DNA of 64,000 nt from Clostridiales bacterium (GCA_017428545.1 JAFRQR010000020.1:310001-374000); one strand, 5' to 3'. Counted from the stretch's first letter, positions 9,565 to 19,043 are shown. The notes: generated from the sequence alone by a model not told the origin. Numbers and translations are program-made.

Positions 9565-9795
9565 ATGAAAGATTCAAAGCCTGTAGCAATCGTTAAGGGT
9601 ATCATCGGCGGTCTCGCATTTGCGATCGCATTCATTCTGGCCCGCTATCTCGTAAGCGGCGGAAATGACGGCGGATTTGTTAATGCTTATCTTCTTACGC
9701 CTCTCGGTCTCGGTGTTCTGATCGGCGCTCCGGTCATTTTCACGATCTATAATCTCGTGGCACCGCCGAAGGAAAAGAAAGAAAAGAAGAAATAA
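9565..9795 (+). CDS. Small two-helix membrane protein
   Basis: 76 residues with two hydrophobic segments (about 8-30 and 42-66) separated by a Gly/Asn-rich turn, ending in a strongly basic KEKKEKKK tail. GTAGAGGTTGGTTT upstream supplies a weak ribosome site. No family recognised. A hairpin terminator follows at 9825. Confidence 0.55.
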   Translation: MKDSKPVAIVKGIIGGLAFAIAFILARYLVSGGNDGGFVNAYLLTPLGLGVLIGAPVIFTIYNLVAPPKEKKEKKK

Positions 9796-9824
9796 GAAAG
9801 ACCGTTTTCAAATCCCAAAAAACA

Positions 9825-9861
9825 AAAACTGCAAAGATCGGTTCACGCGCTTTGCAGTTTT
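9825..9861. terminator. Bidirectional hairpin terminator
   Basis: Perfect 12-bp stem AAAACTGCAAAG / CTTTGCAGTTTT with a 13-base loop. The A and T runs at the ends of the arms serve both the plus gene ending at 9795 and the minus gene ending at 9872. Confidence 0.8.
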
Positions 9862-9871
9862 ATTATTCACT

Positions 9872-10774
9872 TCAGAAAAGATCCAGCATGCTGTCCAGAT
9901 AGATCTCTTCTCTCACCTTGAGCTGATACTCGGGCTTCGTCATGTAGTAAAGAAGAAACTCGAGAACTACGGCGCTTCCCAGGCTTCTTCCTTCGATCTT
10001 AAAGTGCGAAAAGCACTGTGGGAGATACACGTTCTGAATATCTTCGATCCCGATGAAGCTGGGGTTTTTCATGGCATCCGAAAAGCGGTATCCTTTTGCT
10101 GCATCCGGCGACACACAAACGTGGTCTTCACACGCATCTCCGAGGCTCTTCCTGCTGACGTTTTCGTAACAGTTTTTCCTGTCAAAACAATCGAACCAAC
10201 AGCATTCGTTGCAGAGAAATTCCACTTTATCCTTCTGCTGCTGTGATAGTGCTTTTAACGAAGAAAAAGCCTTATTCAGCCGGAAATCCGGCACCACAAA
10301 TCTGAAATCTTCACGATTCAGTTCTTCGGCAAACCGGTCAAAATCCGTGAGCACTTTCGTCGTCGATGAAACAAAGTAGAACGATGGATACTTCGACTTA
10401 ATGTAGTTAAGCAGAAGATCCGAATAAACGATAATGCCGTTTTCTACTGAACCGTTCTTTTCAAAAAGCGAACAGAGGTCATTACATTTCTTATCAGGAA
10501 GATGCTCTTCTTTCAGAAGGGAGTTACTGAATGTCAGGCGCGAAGAAATACCGTATTCCCTCATGAGAGAAGCGACGGACACAGGATCCGCATCCCCGAA
10601 TCCGACACGTCCTCCGCCCCAGATACAATCGCCCGGAGCGCCATAGATCGAACCGATCTCACACCAGTCATAGAAATACTCTCTGTGCTCACGAAAAAGC
10701 GGCAGAAAGACCTTATAAAGCTCATAGAACTCGAACAGTCCCGGAAGGTGATAATATGCCTTGCTTTTTCCCAT
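9872..10774 (-). CDS. U32-peptidase-like TIM-barrel protein with Cys cluster
   Basis: 300 residues. The start at 10774 (MGKSKAYYHLPG) follows an AAGGAGA site. The frame is open further upstream but only as a shadow of the next gene. Features include SSTTKVL, DFRFVVPDFRLN, a Cys cluster CNECCWFDCFDRKNC (about 210-225) and a C-terminal YLPQCFSHFKIEGR. The last resembles the substrate/FeS signature of U32-family proteins (YhbU/RlhA/TrhP-like), which use bound iron-sulfur clusters in RNA hydroxylation. The fold relation is inferred and the specific role is unknown. No partner gene is adjacent. Confidence 0.6.
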   Translation of the reverse strand: MGKSKAYYHLPGLFEFYELYKVFLPLFREHREYFYDWCEIGSIYGAPGDCIWGGGRVGFGDADPVSVASLMREYGISSRLTFSNSLLKEEHLPDKKCNDLCSLFEKNGSVENGIIVYSDLLLNYIKSKYPSFYFVSSTTKVLTDFDRFAEELNREDFRFVVPDFRLNKAFSSLKALSQQQKDKVEFLCNECCWFDCFDRKNCYENVSRKSLGDACEDHVCVSPDAAKGYRFSDAMKNPSFIGIEDIQNVYLPQCFSHFKIEGRSLGSAVVLEFLLYYMTKPEYQLKVREEIYLDSMLDLF

Positions 10775-10818
10775 AAAGGTCCGTTTTCTCCTTATTTCAC
10801 CATGAGAGGCGCATTTAC

Positions 10819-11688
10819 TTACAGGATATCTTTCTCGAGCTTTTCGATCTTTGAAAGAAGTTCGTTGTTTTCCATGCTCAGATCCTCGATATCCGCTTGG
10901 GTCATCATTTGATCTACTCCGCCCTCGGCAGACTCTTCCCAATCCTTTTCCCTCTTATAGCTGTTACTTGATTCAACAGGCTTCATAAATCCGCCGATCA
11001 AGCTGCCTAAGCCGACAGACAAGAATATGCAGAGCGGGACCGCTAATATGAACGTCATAAAGAAATCACCGCCATCAGAAGCTCTTTTGCTGGATCCGTT
11101 ATACATTTGTATAGCCAAGACGAGCCCCACGATCAAACCGATCACTGCCCAGAGCCAAAGCTTATTCCTCTCCTGGGCTGAATTCTGTAAAGACGGAAGT
11201 TTCGCCATCTTCCCTTCTTTCCTCAATTTTACGATCTGCTTCTTTTTCGCCTGGTCGCTGACCCCGGCAATGATCGACAGACTGTTTTCACAATACTGAT
11301 TCACCTTTTTGACAAAACTCTTCTTTTCTTCGGGAAGCTCCTCATCAAGTTTCTTAAATGACTCGTGTTCCATTATCTTTTCGAAATAAGTGGCATCCTT
11401 CGGATTCTTCGTAAGAAGTTCACTCATGTTTTTGCTTTGGAAACTGCAGTAGGCAGATCGGAGTGTCAGGCGCGGATCCGGTTCAGGGGAACGCTTTTTA
11501 ATAGCGACGACCAGGCGCGAGGCCTTTCCGAACTCACCGTTATTGATCGCCTGATCGACCTGACCGAGCGTCACCGTTTGTTCTTCGAGATCTTCATCGA
11601 CCTGCCCGCAGAAAGGACAGACGATCTTCTTTGAAATAGGATCGAATTTAAGGTTTGCGCCACACTTGGAACAATTTAATTCCTGCAT
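10819..11688 (-). CDS. Zinc-ribbon membrane protein with C-terminal coiled coil
   Basis: 289 residues. An N-terminal zinc ribbon (CSKCG...CPFCG, about 5-28) precedes a helical charged region, then two hydrophobic helices (about 175-195 and 210-235) and a short C-terminal coiled coil (NNELLSKIEKLEKDIL). The layout suggests a cytosolic zinc-ribbon head on a membrane anchor. No enzyme motif. The ATG follows a weak GGGGGAATAAAG site. Probably in one unit with the downstream minus-strand gene at 9872. Confidence 0.6.
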   Translation of the reverse strand: MQELNCSKCGANLKFDPISKKIVCPFCGQVDEDLEEQTVTLGQVDQAINNGEFGKASRLVVAIKKRSPEPDPRLTLRSAYCSFQSKNMSELLTKNPKDATYFEKIMEHESFKKLDEELPEEKKSFVKKVNQYCENSLSIIAGVSDQAKKKQIVKLRKEGKMAKLPSLQNSAQERNKLWLWAVIGLIVGLVLAIQMYNGSSKRASDGGDFFMTFILAVPLCIFLSVGLGSLIGGFMKPVESSNSYKREKDWEESAEGGVDQMMTQADIEDLSMENNELLSKIEKLEKDIL

Positions 11689-11796
11689 CTTTATTCCCCC
11701 GCTTTACATGAAAAAGCTGCCAACAACCTTCTTCATTATAGCAGAATTCCAAACGGATTTATAAAGCCCTGCTGACTCAAAACTAAAGAAAAAGGA

Positions 11797-12444
11797 TCAA
11801 ATGTAACGAAGAAGTTCTTCCATCGAATCGATCACGAAGTCCGCGCCGGAAGCAAGCAGTTCTTCTCTATTCGAATTTCCGTAAGTCACTCCGCATGCAA
11901 AAGCACCTGCCCGTTTTCCCATGAGGATATCCACCGGCATATCGCCGACCACGAGCGCCTGATCATGAGCAATCGACAGCGCCTCGAGCGTCTTTAGGAC
12001 CGGCTCCGGTTCCGGCTTGACCTTATCCGTATCTTCCGCGCAGAGGATCACCGAAAAATCATCGGTCATGCCCCAGTTTCCGACAAACTCCAAAAGGGAC
12101 TTTCGGTTTCGGGAAGTCGCGATCGCAAGTGCGATCCCGCGCTTTTTCAGCTCCGAAAAGACCTTATCCACCCCAGGGAAAAGATCCGGCGGCATGCTCG
12201 TTTTCAGTTCCTCGAACTTTGCTCTGTATGTTTTTACCAGAACTTCCACTTCCTCAGAAGAAAGTTCAGGATAGTCTCTGCTGAATGCATCGTATGCCGT
12301 AAGTCCGATCGAAGAAGCACAGGTCTTCTCGTCTAACACCTTAAGGCCGAGTTCTTTCATCATCTCCTGCTTGGCAGTAACAATCAGTTTCCTCGTATCC
12401 GCCAGCGTTCCGTCAAAATCAAAAATCACCGCTTGAATATCCAT
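11797..12444 (-). CDS. HAD-superfamily phosphatase (phosphoglycolate-phosphatase-like)
   Basis: 215 residues with all HAD motifs in order: motif I DFDGTLADT (about 9-17), motif II Ser/Thr in IATSRN (about 110), motif III Lys in DKVKPEPEP (about 140) and motif IV VVGDMPVDILMGKRAG (about 165-180). The cap between motifs I and II is helical (class C1). Members dephosphorylate small phosphate esters such as 2-phosphoglycolate or nucleotides, and the substrate cannot be read from the sequence. Confidence 0.88.
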   Translation of the reverse strand: MDIQAVIFDFDGTLADTRKLIVTAKQEMMKELGLKVLDEKTCASSIGLTAYDAFSRDYPELSSEEVEVLVKTYRAKFEELKTSMPPDLFPGVDKVFSELKKRGIALAIATSRNRKSLLEFVGNWGMTDDFSVILCAEDTDKVKPEPEPVLKTLEALSIAHDQALVVGDMPVDILMGKRAGAFACGVTYGNSNREELLASGADFVIDSMEELLRYI

Positions 12445-12607
12445 CGGTTCCTTCTCCCGTTATTTTGTAGATTCACTTTCAACAATTATACCGATATCCC
12501 TTCTCCGAAAAAAGAGAAATGTCATGTACATAATCACTATATTCCAAAGTGCTTTTACATTTGATAAACTGACAGGGGGATGAATTTACTATAACAGAGG
12601 CAAGGGC

Positions 12608-13528
12608 ATGTACGAATCCTGTTGGGATATACTCGGAATCGGAATAACGACAGATAAGCTGGAGATCAAAAAGGCCTTTGCCAAGCTTGCCCATCAGATC
12701 TCCCCGGAAGACGATCCCGACGGCTACAGACGGATCCATACCGCCTATAAGCAGGCGCTGGCTTATGCTTCCCACGCAAAAGACCCGAAAACAGGAAACG
12801 GCAGAATGATCCCCGGCCCGGGCATCACAATATCAAGGCGCGAGATCCCGTTTAACGGATCTCTAAGTCCCGCTCCGGAAGAAAAGGAAGAGACAGAAGA
12901 AAAAGACAAAAGCGCCTTTGACTTCACTTTAGTCGAGACGGAGGATCCCGGGAACAAAAGCCAAAAGGCAGCTGAAGATCCGCGCTCCCACATCCATACT
13001 CAGGTCCTGAAAAAAGCGGACGAGAAAAAGAAGAACTATGACTTCTCCCCTATAACTCCCGAGGAACCTCAGTTCTCCGATGAGATCGAGAAAATCATCG
13101 AAAAAATCGTCACGTATAAGGAAGAAAACGGCATCGACACACAGGATAACGTCAAACGCTGGAAGATCACAACGCTCGAAATACACGGCATGAAACTTCT
13201 CGAACTTTACGGATCGCTATTTCGGAGATCCGACGAGGCCGGCACCTGGAATGTCTTTTTCAAGGAGCCCCTCGTAAAGAAAATGCTCTATAATCCGGAC
13301 TTCCGGAACAGAATAAGGACGTTTTACCCCGACGGCAGTAAATCAAGGATCAGGATCGAAGAACTGATCGATGAATTTGAAGATCAGCTCGCGCTGGCTG
13401 CCGCCGAGCAGGAAGAACAGCAGATAAAGCAAGCCGGTAAATCACAGATCGCAGCTGCGAGCCTTATCATCTTCGGCGTGGTTTTGTTTATCACGTTCTT
13501 ATCGTTCTTGTACTTCAACAACAGATAA
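12608..13528 (+). CDS. Degenerate J-domain membrane protein, likely partner of the HscC-type Hsp70
   Basis: 306 residues. The N-terminus (about 3-53: CWDILGIG...IKKAFAKLAHQISPEDDPDGYRRIHTAYKQAL) is a J-like domain in which the canonical HPD is replaced by SPED, so His is lost. A charged linker, a globular middle (about 150-265) and one C-terminal transmembrane helix (about 280-302) follow. It sits 74 bases before an HscC-like Hsp70, matching the E. coli HscC/DjlB-DjlC arrangement in which tail-anchored J proteins serve HscC. How it stimulates ATPase without the HPD His is open. Confidence 0.75.
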   Translation: MYESCWDILGIGITTDKLEIKKAFAKLAHQISPEDDPDGYRRIHTAYKQALAYASHAKDPKTGNGRMIPGPGITISRREIPFNGSLSPAPEEKEETEEKDKSAFDFTLVETEDPGNKSQKAAEDPRSHIHTQVLKKADEKKKNYDFSPITPEEPQFSDEIEKIIEKIVTYKEENGIDTQDNVKRWKITTLEIHGMKLLELYGSLFRRSDEAGTWNVFFKEPLVKKMLYNPDFRNRIRTFYPDGSKSRIRIEELIDEFEDQLALAAAEQEEQQIKQAGKSQIAAASLIIFGVVLFITFLSFLYFNNR

Positions 13529-13537
13529 TAAGGACAA

Positions 13538-13567
13538 TGACACGAAGCCAAAAGGAAAAGGTATAAT
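13538..13567 (+). promoter_or_regulatory. Candidate promoter for the Hsp70 gene
   Basis: TGACAC, an 18-base spacer, then a perfect TATAAT at 13562-13567, 36 bases before the ATG. It would let the Hsp70 gene be expressed apart from the J-like gene. Confidence 0.4.
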
Positions 13568-13602
13568 CAAAAAAAGACGGAAGCGAAAAACAGGGGGTTC
13601 AT

Positions 13603-15273
13603 ATGGCGATCATAGGTATCGATCTCGGAACAACAAACAGTCTGGCAACACAGTACACAAGTGAAGGAGTCAAGATTCTCCGTAATTCTTCGGGAAATGC
13701 ACTGATCCCCTCCGTTGTCGGTCTGGATGACGACGGGAATATCATCGTCGGCGAAGTGGCAAAAGAAAGACTCATTACGCACCCGGATCTGACGGTCGCG
13801 GAATTTAAGCGTACCATGGGCACCGATCTTCTCTATGAACTCGGAAAAGAAAAATATACTTCCCAGCAGCTCTCCTCGATCCTTCTTAAGAATATCGTCG
13901 CGGACGCCAAAGAGATCATCGGCGAGGAGATCGAAGAAGTCATCATCAGCGTTCCTGCATACTTTAACGAGCGCATGCGTACGGCCACCAAACAGGCGGC
14001 AGAGCTTGCGGGCATCAAGTGCGAGCGCCTCATCAACGAGCCTTCCGCAGCCGCTCTTGCTTACCTTCATAAGCACGACTGGAAAGACGGCACCTACATG
14101 GTCGTCGACTTTGGCGGCGGAACGCTTGACGTATCCATCATCGACTCATTTGACAGCATCATGGAGATCATCGCCGTAGCCGGCAACAACCAGCTCGGCG
14201 GCAAAGATTTCAACGAGGCGATCTATAACCACTTCTGCCAGACCAGCGGCATGAACGACGAAAATCTGACCGCTGAACAGCAGGCGATCATCTACAGGAT
14301 GTCAGAGGCCACGAAGATCGCTCTTTCCACAAATGCGATCGCAAACATGACCGTCGTCATCAATGAGGAAAAATACTCACTGACAATGGACAACAATGAG
14401 CTCATCAAGATCGCTCACAATGTCTTCGAAAAGATCGTCGACCCGATCAGAAAAGTTCTGAAGGACAGCCGTCTGTCTCCGTCGGATCTTGAAGCGATCG
14501 TTCTTGTCGGCGGCAGCTGCAAGATGCCGACTGTCGCGGCCTTTATCGAAGAAGTTACCGGGGTTAAGCCCAGTACGGATATAGACCCCGATACCGCCAT
14601 CGCCGTCGGTGCGGGCATTTTTACGGGCATCAAAGCTAAGAATCAGGATCTTAAGGATATCGTCATGACGGACATCTGCCCCTTCTCTCTTGGTGTCGGA
14701 GCCACAGACAACAACAAAGAAATAACGATGTCTTTCATCATCGAGAGAAATTCCATGCTGCCCAGCAGTGCCTCCCGCGACTACTATGCCGTCAAAGACC
14801 GCCAGACAGAGGTTAACTTCAAGATCTATCAGGGCGAGAGCATCATCCCCGAGAACAACATCTTTCTCGGCGCGATGAAGATCAGCTGTCCTCCGACGCA
14901 GGAAAAAGAATACGTGGCCACGGTCCGTATGACATATGACATCAACGGTATTCTGATCGTCGATCTCACGAACAGGGAGAAAAAGACCATAAGCAAAGTC
15001 ATTCTCGACCAGCACGTGCATCTGTCGGAAAAGGAGATCGAGCAGATCAAAGGAAGACTCGACAAGCTTCGTTTCAACGAAGGAAAGGATGAAGAAGAAC
15101 AGCTGCTGATCAGCAAGGCCGAGCGCATCATCGAAGAGACCATGGGCTTTGACAGAGAGCGCGTCATCGATGCACTGGAGCGATTCAAGTTCATCATGAA
15201 AAACGGCAACACCATCGAAAAAAGAAAAGCCAAGGATTTCATAACGAAACTTCTTGAATCGTACGAAGACTGA
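13603..15273 (+). CDS. hscC: HscC-type Hsp70 chaperone
   Basis: 556 residues, the same length as I recall for E. coli HscC and shorter than DnaK (about 610-640) because the lid is reduced. ATPase motifs are intact: GIDLGTTNSLA (about 4-14), VPAYFNERMR, NEPSAAALAY, VVDFGGGTLDVSIID and VLVGGSCKMP. The HscC-like segment TDICPFSLGV, then SFIIERNSMLP, then KIYQGES...NNIFLG and MTYDINGILIVDL supports HscC rather than DnaK. No GrpE or DnaJ is nearby, only the J-like protein upstream. A CAGGGGG ribosome site precedes the ATG. A specialised chaperone pair is inferred. Confidence 0.85.
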   Translation: MAIIGIDLGTTNSLATQYTSEGVKILRNSSGNALIPSVVGLDDDGNIIVGEVAKERLITHPDLTVAEFKRTMGTDLLYELGKEKYTSQQLSSILLKNIVADAKEIIGEEIEEVIISVPAYFNERMRTATKQAAELAGIKCERLINEPSAAALAYLHKHDWKDGTYMVVDFGGGTLDVSIIDSFDSIMEIIAVAGNNQLGGKDFNEAIYNHFCQTSGMNDENLTAEQQAIIYRMSEATKIALSTNAIANMTVVINEEKYSLTMDNNELIKIAHNVFEKIVDPIRKVLKDSRLSPSDLEAIVLVGGSCKMPTVAAFIEEVTGVKPSTDIDPDTAIAVGAGIFTGIKAKNQDLKDIVMTDICPFSLGVGATDNNKEITMSFIIERNSMLPSSASRDYYAVKDRQTEVNFKIYQGESIIPENNIFLGAMKISCPPTQEKEYVATVRMTYDINGILIVDLTNREKKTISKVILDQHVHLSEKEIEQIKGRLDKLRFNEGKDEEEQLLISKAERIIEETMGFDRERVIDALERFKFIMKNGNTIEKRKAKDFITKLLESYED

Positions 15274-15283
15274 TTTCACTTGT

Positions 15284-15370
15284 CACTTGTAGTACTCTTC
15301 CGGGATAACTTCTTTTTTGATGACCAGGCCTGACCTGTCTTCTCGAAAGTAAAATTCACTTTCATCAGCT
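15284..15370 (-). pseudogene. Orphan 28-codon C-terminal remnant
   Basis: In one minus frame the end of a plausible coding sequence is seen (ADESEFYFREDRSGLVIKK, then EVIPEEYYK and TGA at 15284-15286). It is preceded directly by an in-frame stop and has no start codon. Its composition matches resident genes rather than the AT-richer operon to its right. It may be a truncated gene end left at an insertion junction. Low certainty. Confidence 0.3.
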
Positions 15371-15375
15371 CACAT

Positions 15376-16737
15376 TTAACCACAACTCAAATCTTCGCAT
15401 AGTGAACGTTGTTTCAGCAAATACACGTAGATACTGGTCGTAATGATCACACATAAAAGCATCGCAACCACGCCCACGAAAACATAAGTCAAAATTGTTG
15501 TATATGGAAGAATAATCTCCATATCGATTTCTCTCTCCGTGAAAATCGGAACAATGCGGTTGACTATCTCCAAAAAACCACAACTGACAATCGTCCCTAA
15601 TACAAGAAGATACAAATTCTCAACCAGTTTGAGGAACCAGAGTTGATGAATTCCAAGACCAAGTGCTCGATTCATCTGCATGAAGTATCTTGTTTCCCGA
15701 TATGAGAATACGGAAGCAAGAAGATAATTAGATACAAGCGCAATGATCAGCATGCACATGACAAAAAATAATACCTTTACGATCACATTATTCAGTATAT
15801 TGAGGGTGGAGTAAGTATCCAAAGTTACATTACTCTTATCGATTATCCCAAGAGTCTTCAATCTTGTCACAAGATCAATAGAGGTCTCGAACTGACTTGA
15901 ATAGTAATAATACGCCGCTGAAGAGAACATCGCTCTCTGCGGATGATTCTCAGCAACTATAATCTGTGCATCATTGCCATGAGCGTTTAGAAGAAAATAA
16001 TCAGAATTGATTACCCCTACTAATTTAACCGGCCCAAGAAGAATATTACTATCAAGCGATTCACCCTTATATTGATTCGTATCATTCTCGTTCACATCAA
16101 GCCAGTACTGAATTCTTTCTCCATCTGAAAGCCTGAATGTTATTTCCTTACCAATAAGCTGAGCGAAATCATCGGACGAGTATCCAAACCGTTCAAGATA
16201 GTAGTCAGATACTATTACTTCATTCTCTGCTAATTCCAGTTTCCCCTCAACACAGATATTATTTGTTGAAGAAGCAAATCGTGTTTCAAATTCTTTCTTA
16301 TCCGGCTCAGCAACCAAAACGGTTTTATTCCTTGTTTCGGCAAACGCATCTATATCGAAATACACATTTCTGTCTGTCTCGTCCGGGTTTTTCCCGAAAT
16401 CATAATCTTTAGTATTCTTACCCAGTCTCTCTTCTCCGCCAATTTCAAGAATGATTTTATCGAGTGTATAAGGAACGGCACCATAACGTCTTCGTACTTT
16501 ATACTCATCAATTTCCGGGAATAACGAAAAATCAACCATCCTATCTGACACTACATAACAATCAGAAGCCTTTTCATATGTCAAATAATCCATCTTTGAT
16601 ATAAGAACTGTCCGATAGGAGAAAAACGCCGAAAAAATGAATATGATGCCTGCAAAAGAACTCATCACTCTCAGAGAATGCTTCTTCATTTTGAATACTG
16701 ATTCCCATGCAAGGAAGAAATATGATCGTAGTTTCAT
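15376..16737 (-). CDS. ABC transporter permease, FtsX/MacB type (second permease)
   Basis: 453 residues. An N-terminal transmembrane helix (about 20-45), a large extracellular domain (about 50-300) and three C-terminal helices (about 310-345, 370-400, 410-440) give the MacB/FtsX topology (FtsX-like permease domain at the C-terminus). It overlaps the upstream permease by ATGA (16734-16737) and is the last gene of a lipoprotein-ATPase-permease-permease operon. Such type VII ABC systems act as mechanotransmitters or exporters of peptides/lipoproteins. AT-richer codon use than the flanks suggests acquisition. Confidence 0.8.
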   Translation of the reverse strand: MKLRSYFFLAWESVFKMKKHSLRVMSSFAGIIFIFSAFFSYRTVLISKMDYLTYEKASDCYVVSDRMVDFSLFPEIDEYKVRRRYGAVPYTLDKIILEIGGEERLGKNTKDYDFGKNPDETDRNVYFDIDAFAETRNKTVLVAEPDKKEFETRFASSTNNICVEGKLELAENEVIVSDYYLERFGYSSDDFAQLIGKEITFRLSDGERIQYWLDVNENDTNQYKGESLDSNILLGPVKLVGVINSDYFLLNAHGNDAQIIVAENHPQRAMFSSAAYYYYSSQFETSIDLVTRLKTLGIIDKSNVTLDTYSTLNILNNVIVKVLFFVMCMLIIALVSNYLLASVFSYRETRYFMQMNRALGLGIHQLWFLKLVENLYLLVLGTIVSCGFLEIVNRIVPIFTEREIDMEIILPYTTILTYVFVGVVAMLLCVIITTSIYVYLLKQRSLCEDLSCG

Positions 16738-17879
16738 GAGTTCTGCTCCTCAACAAGTTCCATCAGATCCATAGACGAGATCATTCGAAATACCCTCACA
16801 ACAGTTATTCCTGAGATTATAACCCCACCCAAGCACTCAATCAGGATCAAGCTCGTATCATTATTCACCGAAACCACGATATGAAGAGCATTCTTCACCA
16901 GATTTCGAACATAATCAGAATACAGTCCGGATAACAACACAGAAAGAGCTATACCTGTGATCAGCATAATAAATACAAAAGTCAGAAAAATGAAATTGAT
17001 CTGGAAACCATCCATCCCCAGCATGCGATACTGTAGCAGACTTCTCATTCGTCTTTTTAGGATCACACTGAGAATGTTGGCAAACGTCCAGCCCACAAAA
17101 ATAGCCATCACCACAACCAAAATGCGCATAAGTGTAGATACCATCTCCAGCATCTTCAACATATCGTCAAATCGACTCGACGGCACGATACCCTTTTTTC
17201 TCAGTTGCGAATAAATCTTTGAAGTATCACGTGCATCTTCTATCACGCCATATACTGTATGGTCTACATATTTCCCGTTTTCTGTCGCTGCTTGATAGTA
17301 AGACATAAAAGGCAACAGGATATCAGCGTCTTCCGTTGCCCTATCGAAAATACCAACGATCTCATATTTGTAAGATTGGGTAGTGTCACTGAATCGGGAC
17401 TCAATCATATCGCCCTGAACAAGCTGATATTTCTTTGCTACATCCTCGCTTATCCAGATTACATTCTTCTCGTTATCTTCTGCAACAAAAGGTCTTCCAA
17501 CAACCACTTCATGATTAAGAAGACCTCGATTATACTCAAGTCTGACATTAAATTCGTCCAAACTAACTTGTTCTCCACGAACAGAGAGATAAGGTTTTAC
17601 CGGGAATGATGTATCTGTATCTACAAAGACCTCTTTCAACCCCAGTTCAGATACCTGGTCAACCTTGAGATAATGAAGACCTCGAAGTTCTATGACCAAT
17701 CCATCTTCATCCAACATGTTTATGTAATCGTAGAATGCCCCAACAGAATTATGAATTGAACTGTATATGATACCAATTGTCAAAAGGAGCAAAGTTAACA
17801 GAAATGTTGAGAAAGCATACCATACCCATGAAGTCCGAAATTCTTTCCAAACAAACCACGAAAAGCCCTTCAACTTCAT
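16734..17879 (-). CDS. ABC transporter permease, FtsX/MacB type (first permease)
   Basis: 381 residues. One N-terminal helix (about 15-40), an extracellular domain (about 45-240) and three C-terminal helices (about 245-275, 295-330, 345-372), i.e. FtsX-like topology, though shorter outside than its partner. Its start codon shares a base with the ATPase stop (17879) and its end overlaps the next permease by 4 bases, so the three are translationally coupled. It likely forms a heterodimer with the 453-residue permease. Confidence 0.8.
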   Translation of the reverse strand: MKLKGFSWFVWKEFRTSWVWYAFSTFLLTLLLLTIGIIYSSIHNSVGAFYDYINMLDEDGLVIELRGLHYLKVDQVSELGLKEVFVDTDTSFPVKPYLSVRGEQVSLDEFNVRLEYNRGLLNHEVVVGRPFVAEDNEKNVIWISEDVAKKYQLVQGDMIESRFSDTTQSYKYEIVGIFDRATEDADILLPFMSYYQAATENGKYVDHTVYGVIEDARDTSKIYSQLRKKGIVPSSRFDDMLKMLEMVSTLMRILVVVMAIFVGWTFANILSVILKRRMRSLLQYRMLGMDGFQINFIFLTFVFIMLITGIALSVLLSGLYSDYVRNLVKNALHIVVSVNNDTSLILIECLGGVIISGITVVRVFRMISSMDLMELVEEQNS

Positions 17880-18538
17880 CAGATGATTCTCCCATCTTTA
17901 AGCTCAATAATCCTGTCTGTAGACTGAGCAGCCTCGATATTATGTGTGACAAGAACGATCGTTTTCCCGTCTTGATTGATCTTTCGGAACAACTTCATGA
18001 TCATTTCGCTGCTCTCACTATCCAGATTCCCACATGGTTCGTCAGCCAGAAGATATGGAACCCCAGTAACGAGCGACCTTGCAATGGCGACACGCTGCTT
18101 CTGCCCGCCGGATAGTTTCGAAATCGGGACGTTCTTTTTCTCTGTGAGATCCACTTGTTCAAGCACTGATTCGATTCGAGGTGCATGCTCTTTAAAGTCG
18201 ACACCGCTGATGAGTAATGGTATGCGAATGTTTTCGAACACAGAAAACTGTGTCTCCAGATGAAATGCCTGAAAAACAAAACCGATTTTCGTCAAACGAT
18301 ATTTCGTCAATTCAGAACTGTTGAATCCGGCAATATCTTGACCATCTACAACGATCTTTCCGGAAGTAGGTTTTTCCAATCCGCCAATCATATGCATAAG
18401 CGTTGATTTCCCACTACCGGATTTCCCAACGATGCTGAGAAACTCGCCGTCTTTGACATCAAAGCTCACATGATTGACCGCTAAGACTCTGTTCTCACCG
18501 TCTCCATATGTTTTTTCCAGATTGCAAACTTCTATCAT
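17879..18538 (-). CDS. ABC transporter ATP-binding protein, LolD/MacB family
   Basis: 219 residues with a full ATPase set: Walker A GKSGSGKST (about 38-46), Q-loop FVFQAFHLE (about 90), signature LSGGQKQRVAIARSL (about 140), Walker B YLLADEPCGNLDS and H-loop VLVTHN. Sequence and context place it in the MacB/LolD/FtsE group serving FtsX-like permeases. It starts 4 bases after the lipoprotein stop at 18543 and abuts the first permease. Confidence 0.92.
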   Translation of the reverse strand: MIEVCNLEKTYGDGENRVLAVNHVSFDVKDGEFLSIVGKSGSGKSTLMHMIGGLEKPTSGKIVVDGQDIAGFNSSELTKYRLTKIGFVFQAFHLETQFSVFENIRIPLLISGVDFKEHAPRIESVLEQVDLTEKKNVPISKLSGGQKQRVAIARSLVTGVPYLLADEPCGNLDSESSEMIMKLFRKINQDGKTIVLVTHNIEAAQSTDRIIELKDGRII

Positions 18539-18542
18539 TCTA

Positions 18543-19043
18543 CTATTTCCTAAAAGTGAATACTTCAGATGTCGTATTTACTTGTCCCATGGTCATTATC
18601 GAAGTATCCATTACGATCTCATCACTCGCCGGATAATACACTAAGGTAAAATATGTTGTCATCTGTTCACTATCCAGAATTTTGAATAACCAGATAGACA
18701 TACTGCCAGTATCCTCATACATATCCGTATATAATTCAAAAGGCAGTTCTTTACCTACCATTCTTTCGTTAAAATTCAATGAATTTCTAAAGTCAGAAGC
18801 TTCTGCATCAGACAGAGCAGCTTTTTCAATCAACCACTCACCCAGGTCTGCCTGTATTGCATCAAAATCATACCCGGTAATTAGCATTCTGTGATTTGGA
18901 AGAATCTCGATTTTTGCACCATTATCCCCAACATATGTACCGACCTTTACGTCAAGGATCTTATTCTTTTTACATGCCATCAATGAAACCATCACGCCAA
19001 TCAACAATAACACGGCAATTATTTTTCTAAGTATCTTACCCAT
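18543..19043 (-). CDS. Lipoprotein of the ABC operon
   Basis: 166 residues. Signal peptide with lipobox LMAC (Cys about 24), then a basic KKNK. The mature domain contains VGTYVGDNGAKIEILPNHRM, a lipocalin-like or small beta-domain opening common in clostridial secreted proteins. First gene of the operon with ATPase and two permeases, so it may be the extracytoplasmic partner or substrate of the transporter (inference). GAGAGGATGAG precedes the ATG. Confidence 0.7.
   Translation of the reverse strand: MGKILRKIIAVLLLIGVMVSLMACKKNKILDVKVGTYVGDNGAKIEILPNHRMLITGYDFDAIQADLGEWLIEKAALSDAEASDFRNSLNFNERMVGKELPFELYTDMYEDTGSMSIWLFKILDSEQMTTYFTLVYYPASDEIVMDTSIMTMGQVNTTSEVFTFRK

Noticed and set aside
10775..10942. 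N-terminal extension of the U32-like gene
   Set aside because: It is the shadow of the zinc-ribbon gene end on another frame; the ribosome site supports 10774.
13603..15273. Canonical DnaK
   Set aside because: The length and the TDICPFSLGV/IIERN block match HscC, and no grpE or dnaJ adjoins it.
15376..17879. Transposon or prophage in the AT-rich segment
   Set aside because: No transposase, integrase or terminal repeats are seen; only composition and hairpins suggest acquisition.
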